DNA of 57,125 bases from Chitinophagaceae bacterium. GTDB lineage: Bacteria > Bacteroidota > Bacteroidia > Chitinophagales > Chitinophagaceae. Location: positions 1-57,125 of the forward strand of contig JAMLHL010000024.1 in NCBI GenBank assembly GCA_023957125.1, given 5' to 3'. Of the stretch, positions 7,622 to 17,286 are shown piece after piece (the first letter of the stretch is position 1; each line of letters opens with the position of its first letter). Under the pieces are notes generated by a model, which made no database searches, had not been told where the DNA came from, and saw nothing but the letters and a program-made list of their open reading frames with translations. The translations under genes and the position numbers were made by a program.

Positions 7622-8443
7622 ATGAAAATATCTTTGCCAATCAATAAATACTTTGTACCCGGCCTGGGGTTATTGTTCCTGCTGTTTTCGTGCCGCACCA
7701 CCAAGCCGGTACAGTACCTGCAAGGACCCATTGATACCGCCGCCCTCAGCCGGATCAACCTGCCCGAACCCCGGATCCGGATAGGCGACCTTATCGGGAT
7801 TACCGTTTACAGCGACAACCCCGATGCCACCGCTATTTTTAACCAGCAAATGAACACCTCGCTGTCCACCACCGCCACTTCCGGCACAGCCACTTCGGGC
7901 GCCGGCGCACAGAGCATGCCGGGTTACCTGGTAGATGACCGGGGGAATATCCGCTTCCAGTTGCTGGGACAACTGCATGTGGAAGGATTGACCAAGGCCG
8001 ACCTCGAAGCTCTGCTGACGGAAAAATTAAGCGGGAAATACCTGTCGAATCCCTATTTTAATATCCGTTTCCTGAATTACCGGTTTACGGTTTTGGGCGA
8101 AGTGGCAAAACAGGGGGTATATACCATCCCGGGGGAAAGGATCAGTATTTTAGAAGCCCTGGGAATGGCGGGCGATATAGGACTTTACGGACTTAAAGAC
8201 AGTATAATGGTGGTGCGTGAAACGGAGGGGAGCCGCAGTATCGGCTATTTGGATGTGAGTAAGCCGGAGGTTTTTGAATCTCCCTATTTCTACCTGCAGC
8301 AAAATGATGTGGTAATCGTGAAAACCAATCCTAAAAAGCCGGATATCTCGGAAGCTACAGCCTCCCGTAACCTGGCAAGGGCGGCTACCATTACCTCCAT
8401 CCTGGCCTCCATCAGCATCATCTTATTAAGGCTTTTCCCGTAA
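7622..8443 (+). CDS. Polysaccharide export lipoprotein (Wza-like)
   Basis: 273 residues. The N-terminus is a lipoprotein signal with lipobox LLFSC (C24). A Poly_export domain follows (IGDLIGITVYSDNPDA at about 55-70), then an SLBB-type domain (about 150-240, VLGEVAKQGVYTIPGERISI), and a C-terminal hydrophobic helix (about 255-270) that would cross the outer membrane, as in the Wza octamer. It forms the outer-membrane channel for exopolysaccharide or capsule. The next gene, 35 bases downstream, encodes its Wzc partner, the standard pairing. The central Ser/Thr/Gly-rich loop (STTATSGTATSGAGA) is a low-complexity insert often seen in this phylum. Confidence 0.92.
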   Translation: MKISLPINKYFVPGLGLLFLLFSCRTTKPVQYLQGPIDTAALSRINLPEPRIRIGDLIGITVYSDNPDATAIFNQQMNTSLSTTATSGTATSGAGAQSMPGYLVDDRGNIRFQLLGQLHVEGLTKADLEALLTEKLSGKYLSNPYFNIRFLNYRFTVLGEVAKQGVYTIPGERISILEALGMAGDIGLYGLKDSIMVVRETEGSRSIGYLDVSKPEVFESPYFYLQQNDVVIVKTNPKKPDISEATASRNLARAATITSILASISIILLRLFP

Positions 8444-8478
8444 TCCGGAACTAACTTCAAACCCATTGAGTCGCCATT

Positions 8479-10878
8479 ATGCAGGATAACTTTGAAACAG
8501 GATTTGAGTCGGCACAACCGCAAAAAGAGTTCAGCCTAAAGGAGTTTATCTTTAAGTACCTGCGCTATTGGCCCCTGCTAACAGCCTTTGTCTTAATAAC
8601 GCTGACCATCGCCTTTATAAAAGTGCGGTATGCTACGCCTATTTATAAAGTAAACGGCCGGTTGTTTGTCAATAAAGAAGAGAACCGGGGCGGCAGCGCA
8701 GGCAATCTCGATAATATGCTGCTGTTTTCCAACAACCTCAACCTCAAAAATGAGCTGGAGATCCTGAAATCAAAACCCCTGTTGGTCAGGGTGGTGAACG
8801 CATTGGGGTTACAGGTAAGCTATTACAACAAAGGTAATGTCCGGTCATCCAATGTGTATGGTTCTTCCCCGGTTAAATTGGAGATTCTGTCGTTAAAAGA
8901 TTCGGCTGCTTCTTTTACCTTCGACATAGAAGCCTCCGAAAAAGGATTCCGGTTTTTAAATAACAACACCCCGCTTGAATATGGCAAAATCTTCGAAACC
9001 CAGGCGGGTACCTTCAGGATCCTGAAAGCGGGAACCGCTTCCTTTTCTTATTACAACAGCGATAATTTTATTATTAGTTACCGGCCTGCCGCCGCCGTTG
9101 CTGCCGGGTTGGCCGGCAATATCACCACCGCCCAAACCATTGACCAGGCTACCATTCTCGACCTCTCGATTGAAACGGATAATACTGCACTCGGTAAAGA
9201 TGTGATCAATACCCTGATGGAGGAATATGGGAAGATGAACATCGAAGATCAACGGCGGATATCCCGGGTGACGGTGCAATTCATAGATGAGCGGATAGAC
9301 ACCCTGAAAAATGAACTCAGCGGGGTGGAGGGTGGCATCCTTCAGTTCCGGGAGAAGAACGACGTAATAGACCTGAACCAGCAATCCGCGCGACAATTCG
9401 ATATTTTATCGGAGAGTAACAAACAATTAGCCGCCCGGCAGGTGCAATCCGGGGTGCTGGGCTACTTGCAGCAATACATGGAAAACCCATCCAACCGCAA
9501 CAGCCTGGTACCGGCCAGCCTCGGGATTGAAGAACCGGTGCTGTCGCCCATGTTTAGCCAGTACAATACCCTGCAGTTGCAGCGCAACAACCTCTTACAA
9601 ACCACCGGCAGGGAAAACCCCGCCTTAATAACCCTCGACCGGAGTATTGAAAAACTGCGGGAGCAGATTTTAGAGGCGCTCAAAAACGTGCAGCAGTCTT
9701 ATACAATTGCTTCCAATAAGATCAAAGAAGAAATAATCCGTTCCCGTGCGGCCATTCGGAAAGTGCCGTCCAAAACCATGGCATTGTTAGACATTGAACG
9801 GCAGCAGAAGATCAAGCAGGACCTGTATTTGTTCTTATTACAAAAAAGAGAAGAAGCCGCTATTTCTGCAGCGGCTACGGTTGCCAATTCCAATCCCCTT
9901 GAAGAGGCCACGGGTAGTAGCCAACCGGTAAAGCCCAACCAGAAGAATATCTACCTCATCGCTTTCCTGGCCGGTTTAACGATCCCCCTTGCCATCATCG
10001 CCCTGTTGGAGATGCTCAATGACAAGATCAGGGAGCGGGAAGAGATCACCCGGCAAACCGATGCGCCGATCATAGGAGAAATCGGTCATGCCGGGGAGGA
10101 CACCCCGACCCTGATCGTAGTGGCCGGTAATCGCACCATCGTGGCGGAGCAATTCCGCATCATGCGCACCAATGTACAATACATGGTGAACAAAATCAGC
10201 CACCCCGTCATGCTCGTTACCTCCTCCGTAAGCGGGGAAGGCAAATCCTTTGTGGCCACTAATTACGGCGCCGCCCTGGCGCTGACGGGCAAAAAAACGG
10301 CAGTGCTTGAATTTGACATCCGGAAGCCCCGGCTGCTCAAGGGGCTGAATATGCAGGCGGCAAAAGGACTCACGAATTATATTTTAGGCAATGCCACCCT
10401 GGAAGAGATCATCCAGCCGGTGCCGGAGTTTGACAACCTCTATATCATCGGTTGTGGCCCGGTGCCGCCCAATCCTTCTGAATTATTACTGGATCCGCAG
10501 GTAAGTCGTTTGTTTGAGGAGCTGAAGATCCGTTTCGATTATATCATCATAGACAGCGCCCCGGTGGGCCTGGTAAGCGATGCCTTCACCCTCAGCGCTT
10601 ATGCCAATGCCTGTTTGTACCTGGTACGCCAGGGCTATACCCTCAGACGACAATTGAGCATGGTGAATGACCTGTACCTCCAGAAACGACTACCCAATAT
10701 GGGCCTGGTGGTAAATGATATCCAGACCAGGGGGCGCTACAAGGGATATTATGGGTACGGAGGAGGGAGTTATTACGGATACGGGTATGGATACGGGTAT
10801 GGGTATGGGGGGGATTATTTTCAACCGGAAAAGAAAAAAAAGAAAAGCTTTCGGAAGGCTTTGTTATTCCGGAAATAA
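8479..10878 (+). CDS. Wzc-type tyrosine autokinase / chain-length determinant
   Basis: 799 residues. A first membrane helix lies at about 32-52 and a second at about 492-512; between them is the periplasmic Wzz domain with long coiled-coil stretches. The cytoplasmic BY-kinase follows: Walker A SGEGKS at about 585, Walker A' EFDIRKPR at about 611, and Walker B IIIDSAPVG at about 688. The tail (about 753-780) is a Tyr/Gly-rich cluster of alternating GYG units, the autophosphorylation site. Phosphorylation cycling controls polymer length and export through Wza. The counteracting phosphatase is probably the CpsB/YwqE-like protein at 38577. Length and domain order are standard for Bacteroidota, where polymerase-regulating Wzz and kinase are fused. 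Confidence 0.94.
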   Translation: MQDNFETGFESAQPQKEFSLKEFIFKYLRYWPLLTAFVLITLTIAFIKVRYATPIYKVNGRLFVNKEENRGGSAGNLDNMLLFSNNLNLKNELEILKSKPLLVRVVNALGLQVSYYNKGNVRSSNVYGSSPVKLEILSLKDSAASFTFDIEASEKGFRFLNNNTPLEYGKIFETQAGTFRILKAGTASFSYYNSDNFIISYRPAAAVAAGLAGNITTAQTIDQATILDLSIETDNTALGKDVINTLMEEYGKMNIEDQRRISRVTVQFIDERIDTLKNELSGVEGGILQFREKNDVIDLNQQSARQFDILSESNKQLAARQVQSGVLGYLQQYMENPSNRNSLVPASLGIEEPVLSPMFSQYNTLQLQRNNLLQTTGRENPALITLDRSIEKLREQILEALKNVQQSYTIASNKIKEEIIRSRAAIRKVPSKTMALLDIERQQKIKQDLYLFLLQKREEAAISAAATVANSNPLEEATGSSQPVKPNQKNIYLIAFLAGLTIPLAIIALLEMLNDKIREREEITRQTDAPIIGEIGHAGEDTPTLIVVAGNRTIVAEQFRIMRTNVQYMVNKISHPVMLVTSSVSGEGKSFVATNYGAALALTGKKTAVLEFDIRKPRLLKGLNMQAAKGLTNYILGNATLEEIIQPVPEFDNLYIIGCGPVPPNPSELLLDPQVSRLFEELKIRFDYIIIDSAPVGLVSDAFTLSAYANACLYLVRQGYTLRRQLSMVNDLYLQKRLPNMGLVVNDIQTRGRYKGYYGYGGGSYYGYGYGYGYGYGGDYFQPEKKKKKSFRKALLFRK

Positions 10879-10966
10879 CTCAATGGCATGATTTCTCAAT
10901 ATACTTTTGAGTAATTGATATCCAAAAGATCATTCACGTTTACAACAACCGCAGCTGTTATCAGCA

Positions 10967-12769
10967 ATGGAAAAGAAAAATAAATTCTTAATATTAACCA
11001 CAATACGTTTGATCCTCAAGGTGCTGCCCCGCAACCTAAGAATCAGAGCCACGTTGAATTTATTATATATTTTTCTGAATTCCCTGATTGAACTGGCAGG
11101 GATCGCCTTCCTGGTACCCTTACTACTCATCATTCTCGATGAAGACAAGATAAAAAGCAATGTCTGGCTGCATCGGCTATTTACCTCTTTTGGCTTTGAA
11201 TCGAATGCTTCTTTCATTGTTTTTCTTTGTGTTCTTGTACTATTCTTTACCATCTGTAAAAACTTAGCCAGTTTGCTTTTACTCCGAATGCAATACCGGT
11301 TTTCTTTCTCAGTTTACCAGCACATTTCACTTGCTCTTTTTCAACAATACTACGGATTAGGCTTGCAACAGTTGAAAGCACATAATTCTAACCGATTGGT
11401 GAATCATGTTACGTCTGTAACCCTGATGTTCTCCCAGAACGTCATAAATGCTGTTTTAGGGATCATCAACGAATCACTTGTCTTTCTCCTCTTTGCTATC
11501 GGGTTATTTATCTACAACCCATTGGCGATATTACTACTTACGGTAACGATCCTCCCTTTTGTCCTGATCTTCTTCAAACTGATCAGACGTCGGGTACAAT
11601 CTCTTGGAAAGGAAAAAAATAAGATTGCTGTAGAGCAGAATAAATTATTATATGAATCCTTTCAAGGATACGTGGATATTGAAATAAGGAATAAAAGGAA
11701 TTGGATATACAAAAAGTTCCTATTCTTGTTACAGAAAATGAATTTTCTGCAGGTACGAAATGCACTGTATTTACAATTGCCTTTGAAATTTATAGAGGTG
11801 GTGATTGTTTTTGCACTGGTGGCTATTGTTTGTTTTGGCATATTATCAGGGAAAACTATGGACGATATTGGCGTGCTTTTAGGAGTCATTGCCGTCGCCG
11901 CCTACCGGTTGCTGCCGGGAATCAACCGGTTGATGAATTTTTCCATGACGCTGAGAAACCATGTCTATACTTTTGAAATCATTAATAAAATAGGATCAAA
12001 TCCTAAAAGAAAGAAGTTGTTAAAAGAAGCGGATGATAGTATAAGAATCAGGTTCAACCGCAAGATCAAGGTTGATCAGCTCAGTTTCTCTTTTGACGAT
12101 AATACACCGGTTTTGAATGACATAAACTTTACTATACAAAAAGGAGAAATCATCGGTATCATTGGGGCATCGGGTGCCGGTAAGACCACTTTATTAAATA
12201 TACTGCTGCGATTTTATAAGGAAACAACAGGCGCAATACGAGTGGATGATGCAACGCTTGATGATACTAATCTCGTTGCCTGGCGGCAGTTAGTCGGTTA
12301 CGTACCCCAGGAGGTTTTTGTTTTTGACGGTTCTTTAAAGGAAAACATTGCCCTGGGCGAAAAACCGGAAGAGGTTGATCCGGCTAAGCTGGATCGTGCA
12401 ATCGAAAGCGCAAACCTTAGCGAACTGGTTAGTACCTGGGAGAAAGGCGTGGAAACCCCTCTGGGCGAGAGAGGAGGAAAACTTTCCGGGGGACAGAAAC
12501 AAAGACTTGGCATTGCGAGGGCCTTGTATAAAGGAGCTGAGATTCTATTTTTCGATGAAGCAACCTCTGCATTGGATGTGCAAACGGAGGAGGAGATCAA
12601 TCACGCTATCAAATCTTTAAGTGAAGCAAATCACCAACTTACCATCATCATTATCGCTCACCGCTATACCAGCCTTAAACACTGTACAAAGATACTGGAG
12701 TTGCAGAGAGGAAAATTAACAAAAGAGTGGCGATACGATGAATTAATAGAAAAGAATAATGTCTATTAA
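10967..12769 (+). CDS. ABC transporter, fused permease-ATPase (PglK/MsbA-like flippase)
   Basis: 600 residues. The first ~330 hold six membrane helices, starting near 25 with LLYIFLNSLIELAGIAFLVPL. The nucleotide-binding domain has Walker A GASGAGKTT (about 400), signature LSGGQKQRLG (about 506), Walker B ILFFDEATSALD (about 528) and the switch His in IIIIAHR. The arrangement is that of type IV exporters such as MsbA and PglK, which flip lipid-linked glycans. Its place after wzc and before neuB suggests that it flips the lipid-linked repeat unit, replacing a Wzx flippase, none of which is visible in the window. The region becomes visibly more AT-rich from here on. Confidence 0.88.
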   Translation: MEKKNKFLILTTIRLILKVLPRNLRIRATLNLLYIFLNSLIELAGIAFLVPLLLIILDEDKIKSNVWLHRLFTSFGFESNASFIVFLCVLVLFFTICKNLASLLLLRMQYRFSFSVYQHISLALFQQYYGLGLQQLKAHNSNRLVNHVTSVTLMFSQNVINAVLGIINESLVFLLFAIGLFIYNPLAILLLTVTILPFVLIFFKLIRRRVQSLGKEKNKIAVEQNKLLYESFQGYVDIEIRNKRNWIYKKFLFLLQKMNFLQVRNALYLQLPLKFIEVVIVFALVAIVCFGILSGKTMDDIGVLLGVIAVAAYRLLPGINRLMNFSMTLRNHVYTFEIINKIGSNPKRKKLLKEADDSIRIRFNRKIKVDQLSFSFDDNTPVLNDINFTIQKGEIIGIIGASGAGKTTLLNILLRFYKETTGAIRVDDATLDDTNLVAWRQLVGYVPQEVFVFDGSLKENIALGEKPEEVDPAKLDRAIESANLSELVSTWEKGVETPLGERGGKLSGGQKQRLGIARALYKGAEILFFDEATSALDVQTEEEINHAIKSLSEANHQLTIIIIAHRYTSLKHCTKILELQRGKLTKEWRYDELIEKNNVY

Positions 12770-12855
12770 ACCAAAGTCTACCACGGAAAGCCACAGAGTC
12801 GGGTTAGCTAAATGATGAAATTTTAAATAATACGCAGATTTGAATCGGTTGAAAT

Positions 12856-13857
12856 ATGCGAACGAAAATTATAGCAGAAATAGCCCAAGCACATGATGGC
12901 AGTTTAGGAATTTTGCACTCCTACATTGAAGCATTATCAGAAACAGGAATTGATGCGATCAAATTCCAAACTCACATTGCAGAAGCCGAAAGTAGCATTT
13001 TTGAACCATTTAGAGTGAATTTCTCATATGAGGACAAAACCCGATTCGATTATTGGAAAAGGATGGAATTCACCCTCAACCAATGGAAAACGATTAAAGC
13101 ACATTGCGTTGAAAAAAACCTAGAGTTTATGTCCTCTCCGTTTTCCCTTAAGTCCGTAGATTGGTTAGAGGAAGTAGGTGTAAATCGTTACAAAATAGGA
13201 AGCGGCGAGGTGAGTAATCTACTACTTTTAGATAGGATCTCTAAGACGAGCAAACCAGTTATTTTGAGCTCGGGTCTTAGTGATTGGTCAGAACTGGATT
13301 TGGCGGTTAATTTTCTAAAAAATAGGGGGACATCCTACAGTATATTACAATGTACGACAGCTTATCCAACACCACCTGAAAAATGGGGATTAAACATAAT
13401 AGAAGAAATTAAAAATAGATACGGAGTTTCTGCTGGTTTTTCTGACCATTCAGGGGGGACAACTGCCTGCTTAGCTGCGGTGGTAATGGGCGCGGAAATA
13501 GTGGAGTTCCATACCGTTTTTGACCGAAGAATGTTTGGGCCAGATGCTTCAAGTTCATTACATATAGATGAAGTCAAATCTTTGGTTAAATCAATCAGAC
13601 AGTTTGAAATTGCCAAAGCCAATCCGATAAAAAAAGAAATAAGCAGTACTTTAAGTCAATTGAAAGTAATGTTTGGCAAATCATTGGCTGTAAATGTTGA
13701 TTTGAAAGCTGGAGAAACAATCCTGTTAAAATATTTGGAAAGCAAAAAGCCCGCAGATCAAGGGATTTTAGCCTCACAATTTGAGGAGGTTCTAGGAAGA
13801 AAACTGAAAGTTAGTAAATCTAAATGGGATTTTTTAAAAGAAGAGGATTTGGAATAA
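12856..13857 (+). CDS. neuB: N-acetylneuraminate synthase family protein NeuB
   Basis: 333 residues. The NeuB TIM barrel starts with IIAEIAQAHDGSLG and contains DAIKFQTHIAEAES, FMSSPFSLKSVDWLEE, YKIGSGEV and GFSDHSGG, all typical of enzymes that condense ManNAc (or a related hexosamine) with phosphoenolpyruvate. A SAF/antifreeze-like domain follows at about 275-325 (KSLAVNVDLKAGETI). With NeuC directly downstream making ManNAc from UDP-GlcNAc, the product is most simply Neu5Ac. Legionaminate or pseudaminate synthases would need extra dehydratase and aminotransferase genes that are absent here. The gene is AT-rich and separated by one base from neuC. Confidence 0.9.
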   Translation: MRTKIIAEIAQAHDGSLGILHSYIEALSETGIDAIKFQTHIAEAESSIFEPFRVNFSYEDKTRFDYWKRMEFTLNQWKTIKAHCVEKNLEFMSSPFSLKSVDWLEEVGVNRYKIGSGEVSNLLLLDRISKTSKPVILSSGLSDWSELDLAVNFLKNRGTSYSILQCTTAYPTPPEKWGLNIIEEIKNRYGVSAGFSDHSGGTTACLAAVVMGAEIVEFHTVFDRRMFGPDASSSLHIDEVKSLVKSIRQFEIAKANPIKKEISSTLSQLKVMFGKSLAVNVDLKAGETILLKYLESKKPADQGILASQFEEVLGRKLKVSKSKWDFLKEEDLE

Positions 13858-13858
13858 T

Positions 13859-15013
13859 ATGAGTAAGAGAAAAATCTGTGTGGTTGTAACCGCTCGGCCA
13901 AGTTATAGTAGAGTAAAAACAGTACTGCAGGCAGTTAAAGAACACCCGCAATTAGAACTACAATTAGTAGTTGCTGCTTCTGCCCTGTTAGACAGATATG
14001 GTTCGGCTGTAAATTATATGGAAGAAGATGGTTTTGAGATAAAGGCAAAAGTTTTCAATGTTTTGGAAGGTGAAAATTTGACTGCGGCTGCAAAAACAAC
14101 AGGAATTGGAATTTTAGAATTATCGACTGTCCTTGATAATTTGAGGCCTGATATAGTAGTTACAATTGCTGACAGATTTGAAACTATGGCAACCGCAATT
14201 GCTGCGTCTTACATGAACATTCCTCTAGCACATTTGCAAGGGGGAGAGGTTACCGGAAATATTGACGAAAAAGTACGTCATGCAATCACCAAACTGGCAG
14301 ATTATCACTTTGCCGCATCTGAAAAAGCGAAGGAGCGTGTAATTAAATTGGGAGAAAATCCCGCTTTTGTTTTTAATACAGGCTGCCCTTCGATAGATCT
14401 GGCGGAACGAATCAAAGACAGCAGTTTAGACTTTGATCCTTACTTGAAATATGGCGGGGTGGGAGAAAGGCCTGGGTTGTCCGATGGTTATATCGTTGTA
14501 ATGCAGCATCCTGTTACTACAGAATATCAAATGTCACGAAAGCACATTGAAGAAACTTTAAATGCCATCAGTGAAATAAATATTACGACATTGTGGTTTT
14601 GGCCTAATGTCGATGCCGGCGCCGATGGAACATCAACAGGCATAAGGGCTTTTAGAGAGAACCATAAATTACCTAATCTCCATTTTTTCAAAAATATGGA
14701 AGGAATGGATTTCCTTAAACTACTAAATCACGCCAGCGTTTTAGTTGGAAATTCCAGTGTAGGAATACGTGAGTGCGCGTATCTAGGAATTCCTGTTGTA
14801 AATATTGGTAGCCGTCAAACTGGAAGAGATCGGGGGAACAATGTTGTGGACGTTGACTATGTTAAGGAGCAAATTATAGATGCGGTAAATTATCAAATAG
14901 AAAGAGGACGAGCCGAAAAGTCAAACGTTTATGGCGGAGGTAAAGCGGGAGAACAAATAGCAGAGCTATTGTGGAAATTGCCTCTGGTATATCAAAAAAG
15001 AATTACGTTTTGA
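13859..15013 (+). CDS. neuC: UDP-N-acetylglucosamine 2-epimerase, hydrolysing (NeuC)
   Basis: 384 residues. The N-terminus KICVVVTARPSYSRVKTVL is the hallmark of hydrolysing epimerases, which convert UDP-GlcNAc into free ManNAc plus UDP. Further motifs are IADRFETMATAIAASYMNIP, HLQGGEVTGNIDEKVRHAIT and, near the C-terminus, GNSSVGIRECAYLGIPVVNI. The distinction from the WecB-type gene at 4958 is clear (TARPSY here, GTRPNF there). It starts one base after neuB and overlaps the neuA start, so the three are translationally coupled. A GDP-linked substrate, as for LegG, is the main alternative. Confidence 0.9.
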   Translation: MSKRKICVVVTARPSYSRVKTVLQAVKEHPQLELQLVVAASALLDRYGSAVNYMEEDGFEIKAKVFNVLEGENLTAAAKTTGIGILELSTVLDNLRPDIVVTIADRFETMATAIAASYMNIPLAHLQGGEVTGNIDEKVRHAITKLADYHFAASEKAKERVIKLGENPAFVFNTGCPSIDLAERIKDSSLDFDPYLKYGGVGERPGLSDGYIVVMQHPVTTEYQMSRKHIEETLNAISEINITTLWFWPNVDAGADGTSTGIRAFRENHKLPNLHFFKNMEGMDFLKLLNHASVLVGNSSVGIRECAYLGIPVVNIGSRQTGRDRGNNVVDVDYVKEQIIDAVNYQIERGRAEKSNVYGGGKAGEQIAELLWKLPLVYQKRITF

Positions 15014-15696
15014 AGGTGTTAGGTGTTATACCGGCCCGCGGAGGCTCTAAAGGGGTGCCAAGAAAGAATATTAAATTACTCGGAGGGAAGCCGCTTATAG
15101 CCTATACAATAGAGGCTGCGAAAAGATCAAAGTTGAATAAAATAGTTGTTTCGACTGAAGACTTAGAAATCGCAGAAATTGCAAAACAGTTAGGTGCGGA
15201 AGTCCCTTTTATGAGGCCTGATAGCTTGTCACAGGATTCAACACCTACCATTGATGTCGTCATTCATGTTATAAACGAATTAGAAAAGATTGGAGAAGAG
15301 TTTGACTATATTTGTTTACTACAACCAACGGTGCCTTTTCGGACAAAAAGTGAAATAGATGAAAGTATTAAAAAAATAATCTCTGAAAAAGCAGATTCTC
15401 TCATATCTGTAAGAAAAGTTCCACATCAGTTTAATCCCCATTGGACCTTTATAAAGAAGGGAAGCGGGTTTCTAAAAATCGCAACTAATGATAAAAGTGT
15501 AATTACTCAAAGGCAGTTACTGCCTGAAGCGTTTTATAGAGATGGCTCCGTTTATATTACCAGCACTAATATATTGATTGAAAGGCATTCGTTGTTTGGA
15601 GACAAACTAGCCTACCTGCTAAATGAAAGTCAGCGTTTTGTTAATATTGACACACTGTCGGACTGGAACGAGGCAGAAAAAATAGTTGAGGGCTAA
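15010..15696 (+). CDS. neuA: Acylneuraminate cytidylyltransferase (CMP-sialic acid synthetase)
   Basis: 228 residues from a TTG start at 15010 that overlaps the neuC stop. This start gives the family N-terminus MKVLGVIPARGGSKGVPRKN, which binds CTP. An in-frame GTG at 14971 would add 13 residues lying inside neuC and is unlikely. Other motifs are IVVSTEDLEIAEIAK, CLLQPTVPFRTKSEID and the DGSVYIT / FVNIDTLSDWNEAE region that coordinates metal. The enzyme activates the NeuB product as the CMP-sugar in the cytosol, ready for a sialyltransferase. With neuB and neuC it completes the pathway from UDP-GlcNAc. Confidence 0.9.
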   Translation: MKVLGVIPARGGSKGVPRKNIKLLGGKPLIAYTIEAAKRSKLNKIVVSTEDLEIAEIAKQLGAEVPFMRPDSLSQDSTPTIDVVIHVINELEKIGEEFDYICLLQPTVPFRTKSEIDESIKKIISEKADSLISVRKVPHQFNPHWTFIKKGSGFLKIATNDKSVITQRQLLPEAFYRDGSVYITSTNILIERHSLFGDKLAYLLNESQRFVNIDTLSDWNEAEKIVEG

Positions 15697-15702
15697 ACGA
15701 AA

Positions 15703-17241
15703 ATGATTCTAGCAAATCGTGTCCTTACAAAAGCGAAATTAGAATCTGCTACGATTAAAGGAGTCACTATTTTCTTATATAACGAAATCGAATTCACTCC
15801 ATTGCATAGTGGAGACGTTAGGCTTATAAATTGTACTATTGAACGTACTCCAAGTACCTGGTTTACATGGAAAGAGAATGATAAAATTATTCAACTCTTC
15901 AAAAGAAAATTTCCTTTTGTTTTTCAATGGGGCTTATATGATATGTCTCTTGCATTCCAAAAAGCGATTTATTGGGCAAATCAAAAAACCGGATTTCTTC
16001 ATTACGTAATAGAAACCAAATTCCCGAATGAATCTATCTTTGAAATAGAGCCGCTACATCCTTATACTCCTTGGAAAATCTTAGTTAAGTATCTCATAGA
16101 AACGATTCACAGGAATAAAAAAACAACCAAGAAAGGCAAGTACAACTTTAGAGGTAAGAAAGGTGTTTTTATTGGGAATGAATTTCAGTTAACGATTTAT
16201 AAATATATATTGAATTATGCTTTAGAGTGTGATGACTTCGTAATATTAACAACTAAAAAGACATTAGCGAAAAGATTAAGTGAACTAGGATTTGAAAAAA
16301 CTAGAATTGGACTGTTTCAGGCGAAAGGAATTCATAAAGTTCCTTTTATAAATCCCCTAAGACTTAAAGAGAATGACTGGTTTGTACTTAATCAATTATT
16401 GATTCACTGGACGAATATTTCAGAATGGTTCTCTGTAGCAGAACAGATCGCAGAGACTGGAATTACTTCATTTCTTATGAACGAAGGAGAGAATGGAATA
16501 TTTGGTGCAGTAATGGGTGAGATAATGGGCAAAAACGGAATAACGACCTATAACACCATGAATGGCATGAAAGCCGGTCAGGCTCAGGATGCCTTTATCA
16601 ATTTCGATTATTGGTTTGTATGGGACGAAGACATGAAAAAACTCTTAATGAATAAATGCTATTTACCTGAACAAAAACTTCTGGTATCCGGGCATTTGAT
16701 GGAGGATGAAGTGAATGGCTACCAATATTCGGGAAGCTTAGATCTAAGTGAAAAAGAAATAGAAAATAGAACAGTTATTTCCCTCTTTTCAGTCAGAGGT
16801 AAGAGAGAAGAGAAGATATCTACTTTTCAATATCTATATCAGCTTGCATCAAACAGATCTGATATACTTTTACTCGTAAGACCACATCCTTCAGAAACCA
16901 TTGGCGACAACATTCCTCCCCCGAAGGGATTAGACAATGTGAAATGGATAAATTTTAATCAAAATAATTCCAAGCAAACACTATATGACCAATTGTCAAT
17001 CAGTAAGCTAAGCATTTGTTTCGGCTCAACAGTGGCATTAGAAAGCAAATGGTTTGGCATACCATGTATTACCGTTGAAATGAGAAAGGAAAGTTCGATT
17101 TATGCTGTGGATGGGGAAACAATTGTGAAGACTGAAAAACTCACCGATTCATTATTCAACGAACTGCTAAACCACGCCCCAAAGGTTAAAGGTAAAAAAA
17201 CAGCCACCGCTGATTTTATCATCAATGCTTTAAAAAACTGA
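15703..17241 (+). CDS. Unknown 512-aa protein, candidate CMP-sialic acid transferase (GT-B-like)
   Basis: I do not recognise the family with certainty. The protein is soluble, with no signal peptide or membrane helix. The C-terminal half looks like a GT-B glycosyltransferase: LLVRPHPSE at about 391-399 gives an HP motif and GSTVALES (S442-T443) gives an S/T motif. These are two of the short motifs shared by bacterial sialyltransferases (GT38, GT52, GT80). The third, [DE][DE]G, might correspond to NEGENG at about 260 but does not match exactly. The gene follows neuA by six bases, where a dedicated sialyltransferase would be expected. CDP-glycerol-transferase-like proteins also have RPHP and S-S/T motifs, so this remains a hypothesis. 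Confidence 0.6.
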   Translation: MILANRVLTKAKLESATIKGVTIFLYNEIEFTPLHSGDVRLINCTIERTPSTWFTWKENDKIIQLFKRKFPFVFQWGLYDMSLAFQKAIYWANQKTGFLHYVIETKFPNESIFEIEPLHPYTPWKILVKYLIETIHRNKKTTKKGKYNFRGKKGVFIGNEFQLTIYKYILNYALECDDFVILTTKKTLAKRLSELGFEKTRIGLFQAKGIHKVPFINPLRLKENDWFVLNQLLIHWTNISEWFSVAEQIAETGITSFLMNEGENGIFGAVMGEIMGKNGITTYNTMNGMKAGQAQDAFINFDYWFVWDEDMKKLLMNKCYLPEQKLLVSGHLMEDEVNGYQYSGSLDLSEKEIENRTVISLFSVRGKREEKISTFQYLYQLASNRSDILLLVRPHPSETIGDNIPPPKGLDNVKWINFNQNNSKQTLYDQLSISKLSICFGSTVALESKWFGIPCITVEMRKESSIYAVDGETIVKTEKLTDSLFNELLNHAPKVKGKKTATADFIINALKN

Positions 17242-17286
17242 TCAGGAAATTATCAGCAATGGATCAGTAACAATGTAATATAATGT

